Source: Candidatus Woesearchaeota archaeon
Lineage (GTDB): Archaea; Nanobdellota; Nanobdellia; Woesearchaeales; UBA10216
DNA length: 64,000 nucleotides
Direction: 5' to 3'
Assembly (NCBI GenBank): GCA_016192905.1
Contig: JACPTG010000003.1
Span: 1-64,000, forward strand
This document shows, piece by piece, positions 43,703 through 52,071 of this stretch. Within the stretch, counting starts at the first letter, position 1; each line of letters opens with the position of its first letter. The translations under genes were made by a program, and so were the position numbers. The notes under the pieces are model-generated. The model saw only the letters and a program-made list of their open reading frames with translations. It was not told where the DNA came from and searched no databases.

Positions 43703-44102
43703 CAGCGCTATTATAATAGGTCTTGCCATAGAAAAATCGAATTCTGCAAAAATTCTAGATTTGTTATTCAACAATAAAATAGATGCTGCTATCAGTGAAA
43801 AGGTTTTGAAAGAAGTAAAGAAATATTTCAGAGAAAAAAGAAGCAGAAATTATGCTTATATGATAGAACTTCTTTTAAGAAAGAATTGCAAAATTGTTTA
43901 TAATTATGAAGTCAAGGAAAAAATGGCAGAGCTAAAAGGGAAAATCAAGGATAAAGATTTGGAACAGTTAGCTGTTGTCAAGAAACATAATTTGAAAAAC
44001 TTAGTGGGTTTTGATAGGGACTTTGAAAACTTTACAGAGTATATCCCTCCAAAGCAATTTATTCGAAAATTGAATCTTGAAGCATACGAAACAGAGTATT
44101 GA
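43683..44102 (+). CDS. VapC-like PIN toxin
   Basis: 139 residues. MRAFLDSSAIIIGL (first Asp), AISEKVLKEVKKYF (Glu), KDKDLEQLAVVKKHNLKNLV and GFDRDFENF (acidic motifs). Complete. Confidence 0.85.
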   Translation: MRAFLDSSAIIIGLAIEKSNSAKILDLLFNNKIDAAISEKVLKEVKKYFREKRSRNYAYMIELLLRKNCKIVYNYEVKEKMAELKGKIKDKDLEQLAVVKKHNLKNLVGFDRDFENFTEYIPPKQFIRKLNLEAYETEY

Positions 44103-44427
44103 TCAATCTCGGCTCTGCTTTGTTTACAATAAGTCAAACGATTAAATCAGGCAACCCCTGCATTGGCACAGGGACAGATGACTAAGGGGCAAGGGCGGGA
44201 AATATCGGGCAACCCCGGCATTTTGGGACAGGCGCCCCGCAAGTTGGAAGGCCGATGCGCAAAGCCCTGCTATGAGCCAGGGGCCGAACAAGGGGAAAGC
44301 CTGCCATGCCACGCTGCTCAAAGTGCTCATAGCCATGCCCGGCTTTTTTCAGCCGCAGCCAGTTTCTGAAACATCCGGGGCTCTTAAGTAGACTTGCAAT
44401 AAGTATTTAAGCTCCAATAATTTATGA
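44103..44427 (+). repeat. Intergenic island element, copy 8
   Basis: Fossil ggaaatatcgggcaaccccg, fossil S74 tail (cgcaagttggaaggccgatg), tgcccggcttttttcagccg, gaaacatccggggctctt, and the shared promoter cttgcaataagtatttaagc. Confidence 0.72.
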
Positions 44428-44646
44428 GTGAACAGGTGGCGCGAAGTGGAAACTGAAATATTGGTCAAGATACAGGAGGATTTGGAATTCCTTAAAAAGG
44501 AAGTTGTTGAGATAAAGGAACATATGTTGGATATAGACCGGATAATGACAGAGGACGATTATAGGGCTTTAGTGGATTACGAAAAGGAAAAGTCGCAGGG
44601 AAGGCTAAAATCGCATGAAGAACTGAAGAAAGAATTAGGATTATGA
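44428..44646 (+). CDS. RelB-like antitoxin
   Basis: 72 residues from GTG 44428 (GTG 44446 also possible). EILVKIQEDLEFLKKEVVEI, then MTEDDYRALVDYEKEKSQG. Same helical style as the 50719 protein. Overlaps the broken RelE gene (ATGA). Confidence 0.68.
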   Translation: MNRWREVETEILVKIQEDLEFLKKEVVEIKEHMLDIDRIMTEDDYRALVDYEKEKSQGRLKSHEELKKELGL

Positions 44647-44823
44647 TGATGTTTGAAGTATCATATTCTAATCAGGCTGACAAATTTCTGAGGAAAGCTG
44701 AAAAAATCATTGCGGATTATTCAGAAAATAGAGGAACTTTCGCGAGAGCCTGTAATCCATGAAGCGACCTGCCAAGGGACTGGCTGCAGAACCCGGGAGT
44801 GCTTCTTTTGTCCGGGTAGTTGA
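44643..44823 (+). pseudogene. RelE-like toxin, frameshifted and truncated
   Basis: MMFEVSYSNQADKFLRKAEK starts a RelE fold. After IIADYS a shift is needed to read IQKIEELSREPVIHEA, after which homology is lost. The antitoxin upstream is intact. Confidence 0.65.
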
Positions 44824-44918
44824 CTAAAAGGCAACTCTACTTTAACTTTAGCAGGGTTAAAATTGAACTGGATGTTAATATTAGTAAAGTTTAAATATAT
44901 GGCATCTATTGATGGTGC

Positions 44919-46085
44919 ATGCCCTATGTTGAGCGTGAGATAGCTGACAAGTTCAGGAAGCTGCGGGAAATATATGGCCTTATAGCAGTGGTTGGGGCTC
45001 GTCAGGCAGGTAAAACAACCTTCCTGAAGGAGCAGATGAAACAGGCTCAGGCTTCCTATGTGCTTTTTGACGATCCTGACGCGCAGGCCCTTTTTGAGGA
45101 CATAAAGAAGTTTCAGAGGCAGTATTGCGAGGGATTCGAGGTTACCTTGCTGGATGAGGTTCAGTACTGCCAGGATGCAGGAAGAAAGCTCAAATACCTT
45201 GCAGATACCGGCAAAAAGATATGGATGACATCATCATCAGAAATCCTGTTGGGCAAGGATATACTCTCCTACCTTGTTGGAAGGGTCTCAATCCTCAGGA
45301 TATACCCTTTTTCCATCACTGAATTTCTGGCTGCAATGGGGCAGAAGGAAACTGCCCCTGACCTGCTGAGGCGGGCCGTATGGGAGCACATAAACTACGG
45401 AGGCTATCCCAAGGTCGTGATGACAGAAGACGCTGAAGCAAAGAAGACCATCCTGAGAGACCTGTATGAAACAATGATATTCAAGGATGTGGCGAGGACC
45501 TTCTCAATCGAGGACATAAGGTCTCTTGAGGAGTTTTCAAAATACCTGTCACTGAACATCGGGGGCGCAATCTCCCATGAAACAATCTCCCGCAACATAA
45601 AAATCTCCTTCCAGACAACCAAAAAGTACCTTGATGCCCTGGAAAAAAGCTACATAATCGTGCGGGTGCAGCCATTCCACACCAACAAGGCAAAGGAAAT
45701 TGCAAAGCAGCCAAAGCTGTATTTCCTTGATACTGGCCTGAGAAACAGCGTGGCAAAAACATTCGGCGCAGAGCCTGATGGGAAGCTGTTTGAGAATTAC
45801 GTCCTTTCAGAGCTGTTGAAAGCCGGAGCGGCCCCGAAGTACTGGCGGACCAAATCAAAGGCAGAGGTGGATTTTATACTTGAAAAGGAAGGCGAAGTTG
45901 TCCCCATAGAGGTCAATCTCAATGCAGAGCCCGGCCGCATAGAAAGAAGCCTTCACTCATTCATAGCAGCCTACAATCCAAGGAAAGCGCTGGTGATAAG
46001 CTACAAGGGGGAAAAGGGCTGGACACAGGTGGATGGCTGCAGGGTAATCTTCACCGACGCCCTTGAAATGAGGAAGCATATTTAA
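44919..46085 (+). CDS. DUF4143-family ATPase (AAA_14)
   Basis: 388 residues. Walker A GARQAGKT at residues 26-33, Walker B TLLDEVQYCQ, MTSSSEILL sensor, HTH-like SHETISRNIKISFQTTKKYL and C-terminal YFLDTGLRNSVAKTF and AEVDFILEKEGEV. A TATA box (gtttaaatatat) lies about 25-30 nt upstream, so leaderless. Related to the 6304 protein. Confidence 0.9.
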   Translation: MPYVEREIADKFRKLREIYGLIAVVGARQAGKTTFLKEQMKQAQASYVLFDDPDAQALFEDIKKFQRQYCEGFEVTLLDEVQYCQDAGRKLKYLADTGKKIWMTSSSEILLGKDILSYLVGRVSILRIYPFSITEFLAAMGQKETAPDLLRRAVWEHINYGGYPKVVMTEDAEAKKTILRDLYETMIFKDVARTFSIEDIRSLEEFSKYLSLNIGGAISHETISRNIKISFQTTKKYLDALEKSYIIVRVQPFHTNKAKEIAKQPKLYFLDTGLRNSVAKTFGAEPDGKLFENYVLSELLKAGAAPKYWRTKSKAEVDFILEKEGEVVPIEVNLNAEPGRIERSLHSFIAAYNPRKALVISYKGEKGWTQVDGCRVIFTDALEMRKHI

Positions 46086-46233
46086 GTGAATTTAATGTGG
46101 ATTGAGGTGAAGAATTATAATTCCGTACCCAAATCAGCGCAATTTACGATATCCGAGGCTTTTTCGCTGCTGCAAGCGGGGTGTGGAAGCGTCAACCAAA
46201 AGCTTTATATAGTATGTATACAATACATAATGT

Positions 46234-47637
46234 ATGGGAAACATACAGTTCATCGACAGAAAAAGGGAGCTTGAATTACTGGAAAGCCTGGGAAGCAAGG
46301 ACTTCTTCATGGTCATAAGGGGCAGGAGAAGAATAGGAAAAACAACCCTTGTAAGAAAAGCATTCCCTGACGCCGCCTATATGTTTGTGTGGCCCAACAA
46401 ATCATATGCGTGGGTTGTAGATGAAATCTGCACAGAGCACAGCCTTCCCAAGTTCTCAAACATTGTTGATGTGATGCGCTACCTGCTGGACAGGGGCGAC
46501 ATAGTAATCATTGATGAATTCCAGAATTTCCTGAGCATTGATAAGTCGGTTTTCGGGGAGATGCAAAAGCTGATAGACGAGAGGAAAATGAAAAAGCAGG
46601 CAGTCAGAATTATAGCAAGCGGCTCAAGTTATTCCCTGATAAACAGGTTGTTCAATACGGAAGCGTCGCCGCTCTACGGAAGAAGAACGCATGAAATGGT
46701 GCTTCAGGAACTTCCTGCGGAGGATTTGCTTCTTTCTCTCAATACAGGAATGGAGGAATTCGTGAAGGTGTGGTCTGTCTTTGGAGGCGTGCCATATTAT
46801 TATGCCATAACAGAGCTTCATGCCCCAATTGAGAAAATAATAGCTGGAATGATTGAAAAAAGGGATTCTATGCTTCTGGACGAAGGCAAAGTAATTTTGT
46901 CAGTGGAGTTCGGGAGGGAGTCGAAAACATACAGCACTATCCTGACAGCGATAGCGGAGGGCAAAACAAGGCTGGGAGAAATATCCTCATTATTCTCGGG
47001 CAAGAAGGGAGAAACCATGAAATACATGGACATCCTTAGAAAGGAATTCGGCCTTATAAGGAGGGTAACGCCGATACTGTCTGACCCTGGGAAGTCCAGG
47101 GAAGGGGTTTATGAAATAAATGATAACTTTCTTTCATTTTGGTTCTATTTTATAGACAAGCAGAGGGCTTACATCGAGCAGGAAAGGTTTGGCGAGGTAA
47201 TATCATTTTTTAAGGAGAATTTCCCCGCTTATGTCGGAAGAAAGTTTGAAAAGTTTGTGGCTTATCTCATAAGGAATAAAATAGTGTTTTCTGATTTCGG
47301 ATTTGAAAAGGCAGGAAGGCAGTGGGGAAGGCTACCCGATAGCTTCAAGCCGGAATCGGGAAGCGACCAGTACGAAATAGACCTGCTGGCCCTGAACGAA
47401 AAGACCAAGGAAATCCTTTTCTGCGAGTGCAAATGGCAGGATAAGGTGAATGCCAAAAAAGTCGCGATGGAGCTGGAAGTAAAATCAAAATTCGTGAACT
47501 GGAATGTCGGCAGCAGGAAGGAAATGTTTGCGATTTTTGCAAAGTCATTCGGAACAAAAATCTCTGAATTCGAAGGCAAGCATGTCAGATGCTTTGACTT
47601 GAAAGATTTGGAAGGAATTGTGCAGAATTCAAAATAA
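46234..47637 (+). CDS. Archaeal ATPase (ATPase_2 plus DUF234)
   Basis: 467 residues. Walker A GRRRIGKT at residues 30-37, Walker B IVIIDEFQNFL, ASGSSYSLI sensor, a winged helix near residues 245-280 and a nuclease-like end (YEIDLLALNE, LFCECKWQDK). Paralogue of 40667. A TATA box (ctttatatag) lies at about 46203. Confidence 0.9.
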   Translation: MGNIQFIDRKRELELLESLGSKDFFMVIRGRRRIGKTTLVRKAFPDAAYMFVWPNKSYAWVVDEICTEHSLPKFSNIVDVMRYLLDRGDIVIIDEFQNFLSIDKSVFGEMQKLIDERKMKKQAVRIIASGSSYSLINRLFNTEASPLYGRRTHEMVLQELPAEDLLLSLNTGMEEFVKVWSVFGGVPYYYAITELHAPIEKIIAGMIEKRDSMLLDEGKVILSVEFGRESKTYSTILTAIAEGKTRLGEISSLFSGKKGETMKYMDILRKEFGLIRRVTPILSDPGKSREGVYEINDNFLSFWFYFIDKQRAYIEQERFGEVISFFKENFPAYVGRKFEKFVAYLIRNKIVFSDFGFEKAGRQWGRLPDSFKPESGSDQYEIDLLALNEKTKEILFCECKWQDKVNAKKVAMELEVKSKFVNWNVGSRKEMFAIFAKSFGTKISEFEGKHVRCFDLKDLEGIVQNSK

Positions 47638-47639
47638 TA

Positions 47640-47993
47640 ATCCTGGCAAAGGAATGAATGCAGATATTATTTTGCTGAAGGCAGAAGTGCAAAAGCTGAA
47701 AATCCAGGCATAAAGGGGCAAGTAGGGGCGGAATTCCGCAAGAAGCGGGCGGGAGTCCCTGTCCCGGATATTTCGGATATATGCGGAATCTGGGGAATCC
47801 AGGGCTTTTTCCGCGCAGAACCTGAGGCATGCTGCTTTTCGGTTTTGCAGCTTTTCTCCGGAAGATTTTCACAAGAACTGCAAATCCTGCGGCCTATTCT
47901 ATGTGACTCAGCACCATAATTATCGTATACTCAGTTACATATGCTATTCAGTAACATAAAATTTATATACTTAGTCGCTGAAGGACTCAGGGC
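47640..47993 (+). repeat. Intergenic island element, copy 9
   Basis: Fossil S74 tail ILLKAEVQKLKIQA, gcggaattccgcaagaagcg, gggaatccagggctttttcc, close to copy 7 (tgctgcttttcggttttgca). TATA box aaatttatatac at about 47957 serves the HEPN gene. Confidence 0.7.
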
Positions 47994-48386
47994 GTGAAGG
48001 CGGAGGAGCATGTCAGGGCATTTCAGGAGCACAGGGCTGTTATAGACTGGGCAATAGACCGCGGCATGGACAAGTCGCAGAGGATTGTCGGCACGCACGC
48101 CTCCCGGGCAATAACAGAACTGCTGTCCGCCTATCTCCACATAAATGGAAAAATTGATGCAGGCTTTCAGATAAACCACAGATGGTTCAAGACAGGCAAA
48201 GTTGGCGAGAAATTTCCGGATTTTCAGAAGAAGACGGCCATACTCGCCAGGATGGTTGAGCTTGAAAATTTGTCAGAAAACCTCACTTATGGTTCGCAAA
48301 GGGCTGAAGGGGAGGTCAAACGGGCTATTGAGCTTGTAAACGAGCTGGAGTTGCTGCTCAAAGGGATGATGAACGATGAAAAATAA
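47994..48386 (+). CDS. HEPN-like protein paired with MNT
   Basis: 130 residues, GTG start about 25 nt after the TATA box. Helical: EHVRAFQEHRAVIDWAIDRG, SRAITELLSAYLHINGKID and NHRWFKTGKVGEKFPDF. Overlaps the nucleotidyltransferase gene by 11 nt. HEPN assignment rests on this pairing and helical pattern. Confidence 0.7.
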   Translation: MKAEEHVRAFQEHRAVIDWAIDRGMDKSQRIVGTHASRAITELLSAYLHINGKIDAGFQINHRWFKTGKVGEKFPDFQKKTAILARMVELENLSENLTYGSQRAEGEVKRAIELVNELELLLKGMMNDEK

Positions 48387-48987
48387 GGTGGTTGCGTATG
48401 CTCTTCATTTCACCTCCTTCCTGCTGGAGAGCGGAATACAGCCGCATAGGGTCATTCTCTTTGGTTCTGTCGCTACAGGAGAATCAGATAAGGAAAGTGA
48501 CGTGGACGTCTTCATTGATACGGATAAATCCGATGAAACGGGGATTAGAAATGCGTTGAAAATCTTTGAAAAAACATTCGGCGAGAAGTGGGCTTTGAAA
48601 GGCGTCTCAAATCCCCTGTCTTTAAGGATTGGGGAGCTGGATAAATGGCCTGGCTTGAAAAGGAGCATGCAGAGCTATGGCATCCTCCTTTATGGAAAAT
48701 ATGCGGATTTCCCCGGGAACATGCAGACTTACCTGCTCTTCAGGCTGAATTTTGGCAAAATGCCAAGGGCCAGGAAGATAAGTATGTGGAGGAAAATTTA
48801 TGGGTATGCCCAAAAGCCTGGCAGGAAAAAGTATGAGATGAAAGGCCTCATTCATGACCTTGGTGGGAAAAAACTGGAAAAAGGCGTTGTTATTATTCCC
48901 TTGGAAGCCTCTCATGAATTCAGGGAATTTCTTAACAAAAACCGGATTGGATTCACTGTAAACGAAATTTGGAGCGATAGCCTCTGA
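48376..48987 (+). CDS. Nucleotidyltransferase (MNT-like) with C-terminal extension
   Basis: 203 residues. VILFGSVATGESDKESDVDV is the catalytic core (residues about 26-45). The extension to 203 residues (GKMPRARKISMWRKIYGYAQ, EFREFLNKNRIGF) is not seen in the short MNT genes here and could hold a DNA-binding or regulatory part. Confidence 0.8.
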   Translation: MKNKVVAYALHFTSFLLESGIQPHRVILFGSVATGESDKESDVDVFIDTDKSDETGIRNALKIFEKTFGEKWALKGVSNPLSLRIGELDKWPGLKRSMQSYGILLYGKYADFPGNMQTYLLFRLNFGKMPRARKISMWRKIYGYAQKPGRKKYEMKGLIHDLGGKKLEKGVVIIPLEASHEFREFLNKNRIGFTVNEIWSDSL

Positions 48988-49353
48988 TACGCCAGGGCTT
49001 CCAGGTATGTCCCTGGAATACAGGTTGGACTGATAGCGCAGGATGTCGAGAAAGTGCTGCTACACCATTAGTGAATGAAAAGAACAGGCAGCTGGAAATG
49101 AGGATTGATGAGATGGATTCAAGGCTGAATGATGCTGAGGCTGGAAAGCCTGCAAAATGAAAATTCAGTCAAATAGTGGCGGAATTCCACAGGAAGCAGG
49201 GTGGGAGCCCATGCCCCGAATATTTCGGACAGGCCTGGAATCTGAACTATCCGGGGCTTTTTCTGTGCGGAATGCGGGGGCGTGCTGCTATTAGCCGAAC
49301 TTGCAATAAGTATTTAAACCCGGCCTGCTTGTGCCGTGAACTGGTGAAGTGAA
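48988..49353 (+). repeat. Intergenic island element, copy 10, with S74 fossil
   Basis: VGLIAQDVEKVLLHH (S74 core end) stops, then NEKNRQLEMRIDEMDSRLND (coiled-coil tail), then ggaattccacaggaagcagg, actatccggggctttttctg, and the shared cttgcaataagtatttaaac promoter. Confidence 0.75.
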
Positions 49354-49530
49354 ATGCCGCAGGTAACGTTGGAGACAATCCATAAGGATTTGGAACTTAT
49401 CAAAAATGAAATAAAACATATTAGAGGGCAGATAGCAGATGTTGATGCTGTCTTAACTGACGATGATATGGAATCGTTAAATGAAGCTGAAGACGATTTA
49501 AGGAAAGGCAGGACAAAGAAATTGGCCTAA
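49354..49530 (+). CDS. RelB-like antitoxin (near-copy of 37025)
   Basis: 58 residues, differing from the 37025 protein at about one residue (RGQIAD for RGKIAD). Same promoter and leader. Confidence 0.78.
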   Translation: MPQVTLETIHKDLELIKNEIKHIRGQIADVDAVLTDDDMESLNEAEDDLRKGRTKKLA

Positions 49531-49531
49531 A

Positions 49532-49789
49532 ATGTATTCTGTAGAACTGTCTCAAAAGTCCCAGAAGTTTTTGGATAAGCTTGATAAGCGCCTGAGGGAG
49601 AGAATTGAAGAGAGGCTCAGGAATCTCTCGGAAAACCAAGTCCCATCGGATGCCAAGTTTATCTGCAGGGACAATAATGACAAAGTCTTCAGGTACAGAA
49701 TAGGCGACTTTAGGGCGTTATACAAAATAAAGGACCAGGCTAAGATTGTTTTGATTACAAAAATAGATAAAAGACCAAGAGTGTATTAA
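49532..49789 (+). CDS. RelE-family toxin (near-copy of 37203)
   Basis: 85 residues, a few substitutions relative to 37203 (for example YKIKDQAKIV for YKIKLQDKIV). Intact RelE core and C-terminal KRPRVY. Confidence 0.88.
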   Translation: MYSVELSQKSQKFLDKLDKRLRERIEERLRNLSENQVPSDAKFICRDNNDKVFRYRIGDFRALYKIKDQAKIVLITKIDKRPRVY

Positions 49790-50018
49790 AAAGCTGCAAA
49801 CCAGGCCAGGGGACAAATAGCTGAGGGGGCAACTGCAGGGAATATCGGGCAACGTCGGCATTTGGGCCAAGCGGCCCGCCATGTTCATGCGCATAGTCTT
49901 GGCCCCCATTTCAGCCACAGCCTGTTTCTGAACTATCCGGGGCTTTTTCTGTGCGGGATGCGGGGCATGAAAAAAGTTTTTAAATACCGGTCGGTATTAA
50001 TAATGAGTCTGAATCAAA
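49790..50018 (+). repeat. Intergenic island element, copy 11
   Basis: Contains gggaatatcgggcaacgtcg (fibre fossil), catttcagccacagcctg, actatccggggctttttctg and a TATA box (gtttttaaatacc) before HicB. Confidence 0.7.
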
Positions 50019-50252
50019 ATGGACCTGACCGCAGTTATAAAGAGAGGGGAAAAGCAGTTTGTGGCGTTATGCCCCCAACTGGATGTTGTCAGTCAAGGCC
50101 CTACAATAGAAGAGGCCATTAAGAACCTTAAAGAGGCATGCGAGCTCTATGTGGAAGAAATTGGCCTTCCAGAAGGGCTTAGTTCAGAAGACATTATTGT
50201 TACCACCATTGAGGTCAAAGGGCATGAAACTGCCCAGGCTGTCAGGGCCTGA
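50019..50252 (+). CDS. hicB: HicB-family antitoxin (short form)
   Basis: 77 residues. DLTAVIKRGEKQFVALCPQL and SQGPTIEEAIKNLKEACELY are the HicB core. Overlaps HicA by 29 nt. Confidence 0.88.
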   Translation: MDLTAVIKRGEKQFVALCPQLDVVSQGPTIEEAIKNLKEACELYVEEIGLPEGLSSEDIIVTTIEVKGHETAQAVRA

Positions 50253-50448
50253 AGTAATCAAAGCTCTCTCCAAGGCGGGTTTCAAGGCGGCCAGGCAAAG
50301 AGGCAGCCATATTATTCTTGTAAAAGAAATTGAAGGCGGCAGAAAGGCTGTTGTTGTCCCAAATCATAAGGAGATAGATAAGGGAACACTGCTTGAAATC
50401 ATAAGGCAGTCTGGATTGACAAGAACCGAATTCCTTGGACTGTTATGA
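50224..50448 (+). CDS. hicA: HicA-family toxin (full length)
   Basis: 74 residues. MKLPRLSGPEVIKALSKAGF, RQRGSHIIL with the catalytic His, and KGTLLEIIRQSGLTRTEFL. Complete, unlike the 38744 copy. Confidence 0.9.
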   Translation: MKLPRLSGPEVIKALSKAGFKAARQRGSHIILVKEIEGGRKAVVVPNHKEIDKGTLLEIIRQSGLTRTEFLGLL

Positions 50449-50718
50449 TAATCTGGAATGTTGGCTGTGGAAAAAATTGGGCAATTGGTAGGAGCAGGAG
50501 CCTAAGAAACAATATCTTGCAAAGTCGGAATTGGCGCCAGGCGCCCCGCAGTTGGAAGGCTGATGCGCAAAGCCCTGCTAGGCGCCAGGGGCCGAACAAG
50601 GGGAAAGCCCGCCATGCCCGGCTTTTTTCATGCGGAATGCGGGGGCGTGCTGCTATTAGCCGAACTTGCAATAAGTATTTAAACCCTGTCTGCTTGTGCC
50701 GTGAACTGGTGAAGTGAA
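50449..50718 (+). repeat. Intergenic island element, copy 12
   Basis: Degraded fibre fossil caatatcttgcaaagtcgga, S74-tail fossil (ccccgcagttggaaggctga), then the shared promoter cttgcaataagtatttaaac and tgccgtgaactggtgaagtg. Confidence 0.72.
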
Positions 50719-50916
50719 ATGCCACAGGTAACGTTGGAGACAATCCACAGGGAACTGGTTAATATTCGGGGAGATATAGAATTCCTTAAGCATGTGATGG
50801 GGGAAGAGTATAAGTTAAGCGGCTGGGCAAAAAAAGAACTGGCAGAAGCCAGAAAAATTCCGGAATCCGGGCTGTCAGACCATGAAGAAGTCAGAAGGCG
50901 CATTCTTCAAAGATGA
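50719..50916 (+). CDS. RelB-like antitoxin with shared N-terminus
   Basis: 65 residues. MPQVTLETIH is the same as the 37025/49354 antitoxins, but the rest (RGDIEFLKHVMGEEYKLSGW) is different and matches a different toxin. Overlaps the toxin start (ATGA). Confidence 0.72.
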   Translation: MPQVTLETIHRELVNIRGDIEFLKHVMGEEYKLSGWAKKELAEARKIPESGLSDHEEVRRRILQR

Positions 50917-51159
50917 ATTTTGGGATAAAATGGAACGAGAAGCCTCAAAAATATCTTGAGAAACTGCCAAAGGAGATTTCCTTAAGAATTAATGGGGAAG
51001 TTGGATAAGGTGGCTGTAAATCCATTCAGGTATCTTGAGCATTATGAAGGGGCAGATGTTTACAAACTGAGAATAGGGGAGCATAGGATGCTAATTGATG
51101 TGGATTTCAAAAACAAAGTACTGAAAATCAGGGTCCTTGACCACGCACGTGCACTTTGA
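50913..51159 (+). pseudogene. RelE-type toxin with a frameshift
   Basis: MNFGIKWNEKPQKYLEKLPK, then a stop. Shifting by one base at the GGGG run near 50993 restores GKLDKVAVNPFRYLEHYEGA and MLIDVDFKNKVLKIRVLDH, a full RelE/StbE-like protein. One lesion only, so a base-call error is possible. Confidence 0.7.
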
Positions 51160-51216
51160 GGGGAAACTCCTAATTGCATCGTATCATTTAAATAGCCGGG
51201 ATTAAAAGAACAGGGT

Positions 51217-51720
51217 ATGAACCGAAAAGGCCAATACTACATACTTTTAGCCCTGCTGCTGATAGTCTATCTTGTTGCCTCCAGGATTTCCGAGGCAAAG
51301 ACGCCTACGCCGCCAAACTCCTTCAGGCAGCTCTACGAGAACTACATGACTGAAAGCGTTAAGGTTATGAACTCAGGCATATATGACGGCAACCTCACAG
51401 CAAGGTTTAGCAATTTCACAACCGCCTTCCTGGAGTACAGCCGGTCAAGGAGCCCTGAGTTCACCCTTGTGTACCTGCTTGCTGACCAGGAGCTTGTGAC
51501 AGTGGATAACAGGCTGAAGGAAACAGTGAACGTGACAAGCTCAACCCAGAGCTTCCTGGTTGTGCCAGGGAACTCCACCACTATCAGAAACCCGCAGAAC
51601 TTGACAATTTACCTTGCAGGGGCGCCATACCAGTTCAGCTTCAACGGGACAACAGAGCTCAGGGTGATTTTCAAGAAGCAGGAGAAGAAAGAAGTTCTGG
51701 TGCACGTTGAGAGCAGCTGA
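51217..51720 (+). CDS. Membrane-anchored extracellular protein near pilus genes
   Basis: 167 residues. MNRKGQYYILLALLLIVYLV gives a short basic start with a single hydrophobic helix, resembling class III pilin-like anchors (KG-Q). The rest is beta-rich with several sequons. Promoter TATA at about 51185 (catttaaatag). Probably a minor pilin or accessory, separated from the main pilus operon by a HEPN-MNT pair. Confidence 0.6.
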   Translation: MNRKGQYYILLALLLIVYLVASRISEAKTPTPPNSFRQLYENYMTESVKVMNSGIYDGNLTARFSNFTTAFLEYSRSRSPEFTLVYLLADQELVTVDNRLKETVNVTSSTQSFLVVPGNSTTIRNPQNLTIYLAGAPYQFSFNGTTELRVIFKKQEKKEVLVHVESS

Positions 51721-51759
51721 CCTGTCTGGGAAGGGCCATATCCGTGTTACAACAAAGGA

Positions 51760-52071
51760 CTAAAGCTCCACACACGCCCCAACGGCATTTCTGACAGTGC
51801 CGTATTGCCTGGATTTTCTTTCAAATTCCTCAGGGGTAAAGCATACGGCGTCAATATCAACAGCCTCGTCCCAATACTCGTAGATGCCTGCCGGCCGCTC
51901 TACAAAGCGAACGCCTGAAAACTTCCTGCTCACAATAATAAAGTCAAAGTCGCTCTTCTTGAAATTATTGCCCCTTGCCCTGCTGCCAAAGAGAAGCACT
52001 CTTGCAGGGGCATACGCCTTCTTAATCCTCATTGCAAACCTGCCTGCTATTCTAGATGTTTCGCTATCCAT
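51760..52071 (-). CDS. MNT antitoxin
   Basis: 103 residues. LLFGSRARGNNFKKSDFDFI is the nucleotidyltransferase core (SDFD) and AVCFTPEEF the shared C-terminal block. The start overlaps the end of the HEPN gene. Confidence 0.85.
   Translation of the reverse strand: MDSETSRIAGRFAMRIKKAYAPARVLLFGSRARGNNFKKSDFDFIIVSRKFSGVRFVERPAGIYEYWDEAVDIDAVCFTPEEFERKSRQYGTVRNAVGACVEL

Noticed and set aside
36880-50718. Repeated spacers resembling a CRISPR array
   Set aside because: Repeats are 150-300 bp apart or more, imperfect, and separated by genes. No short regular repeat-spacer pattern and no cas genes were seen.
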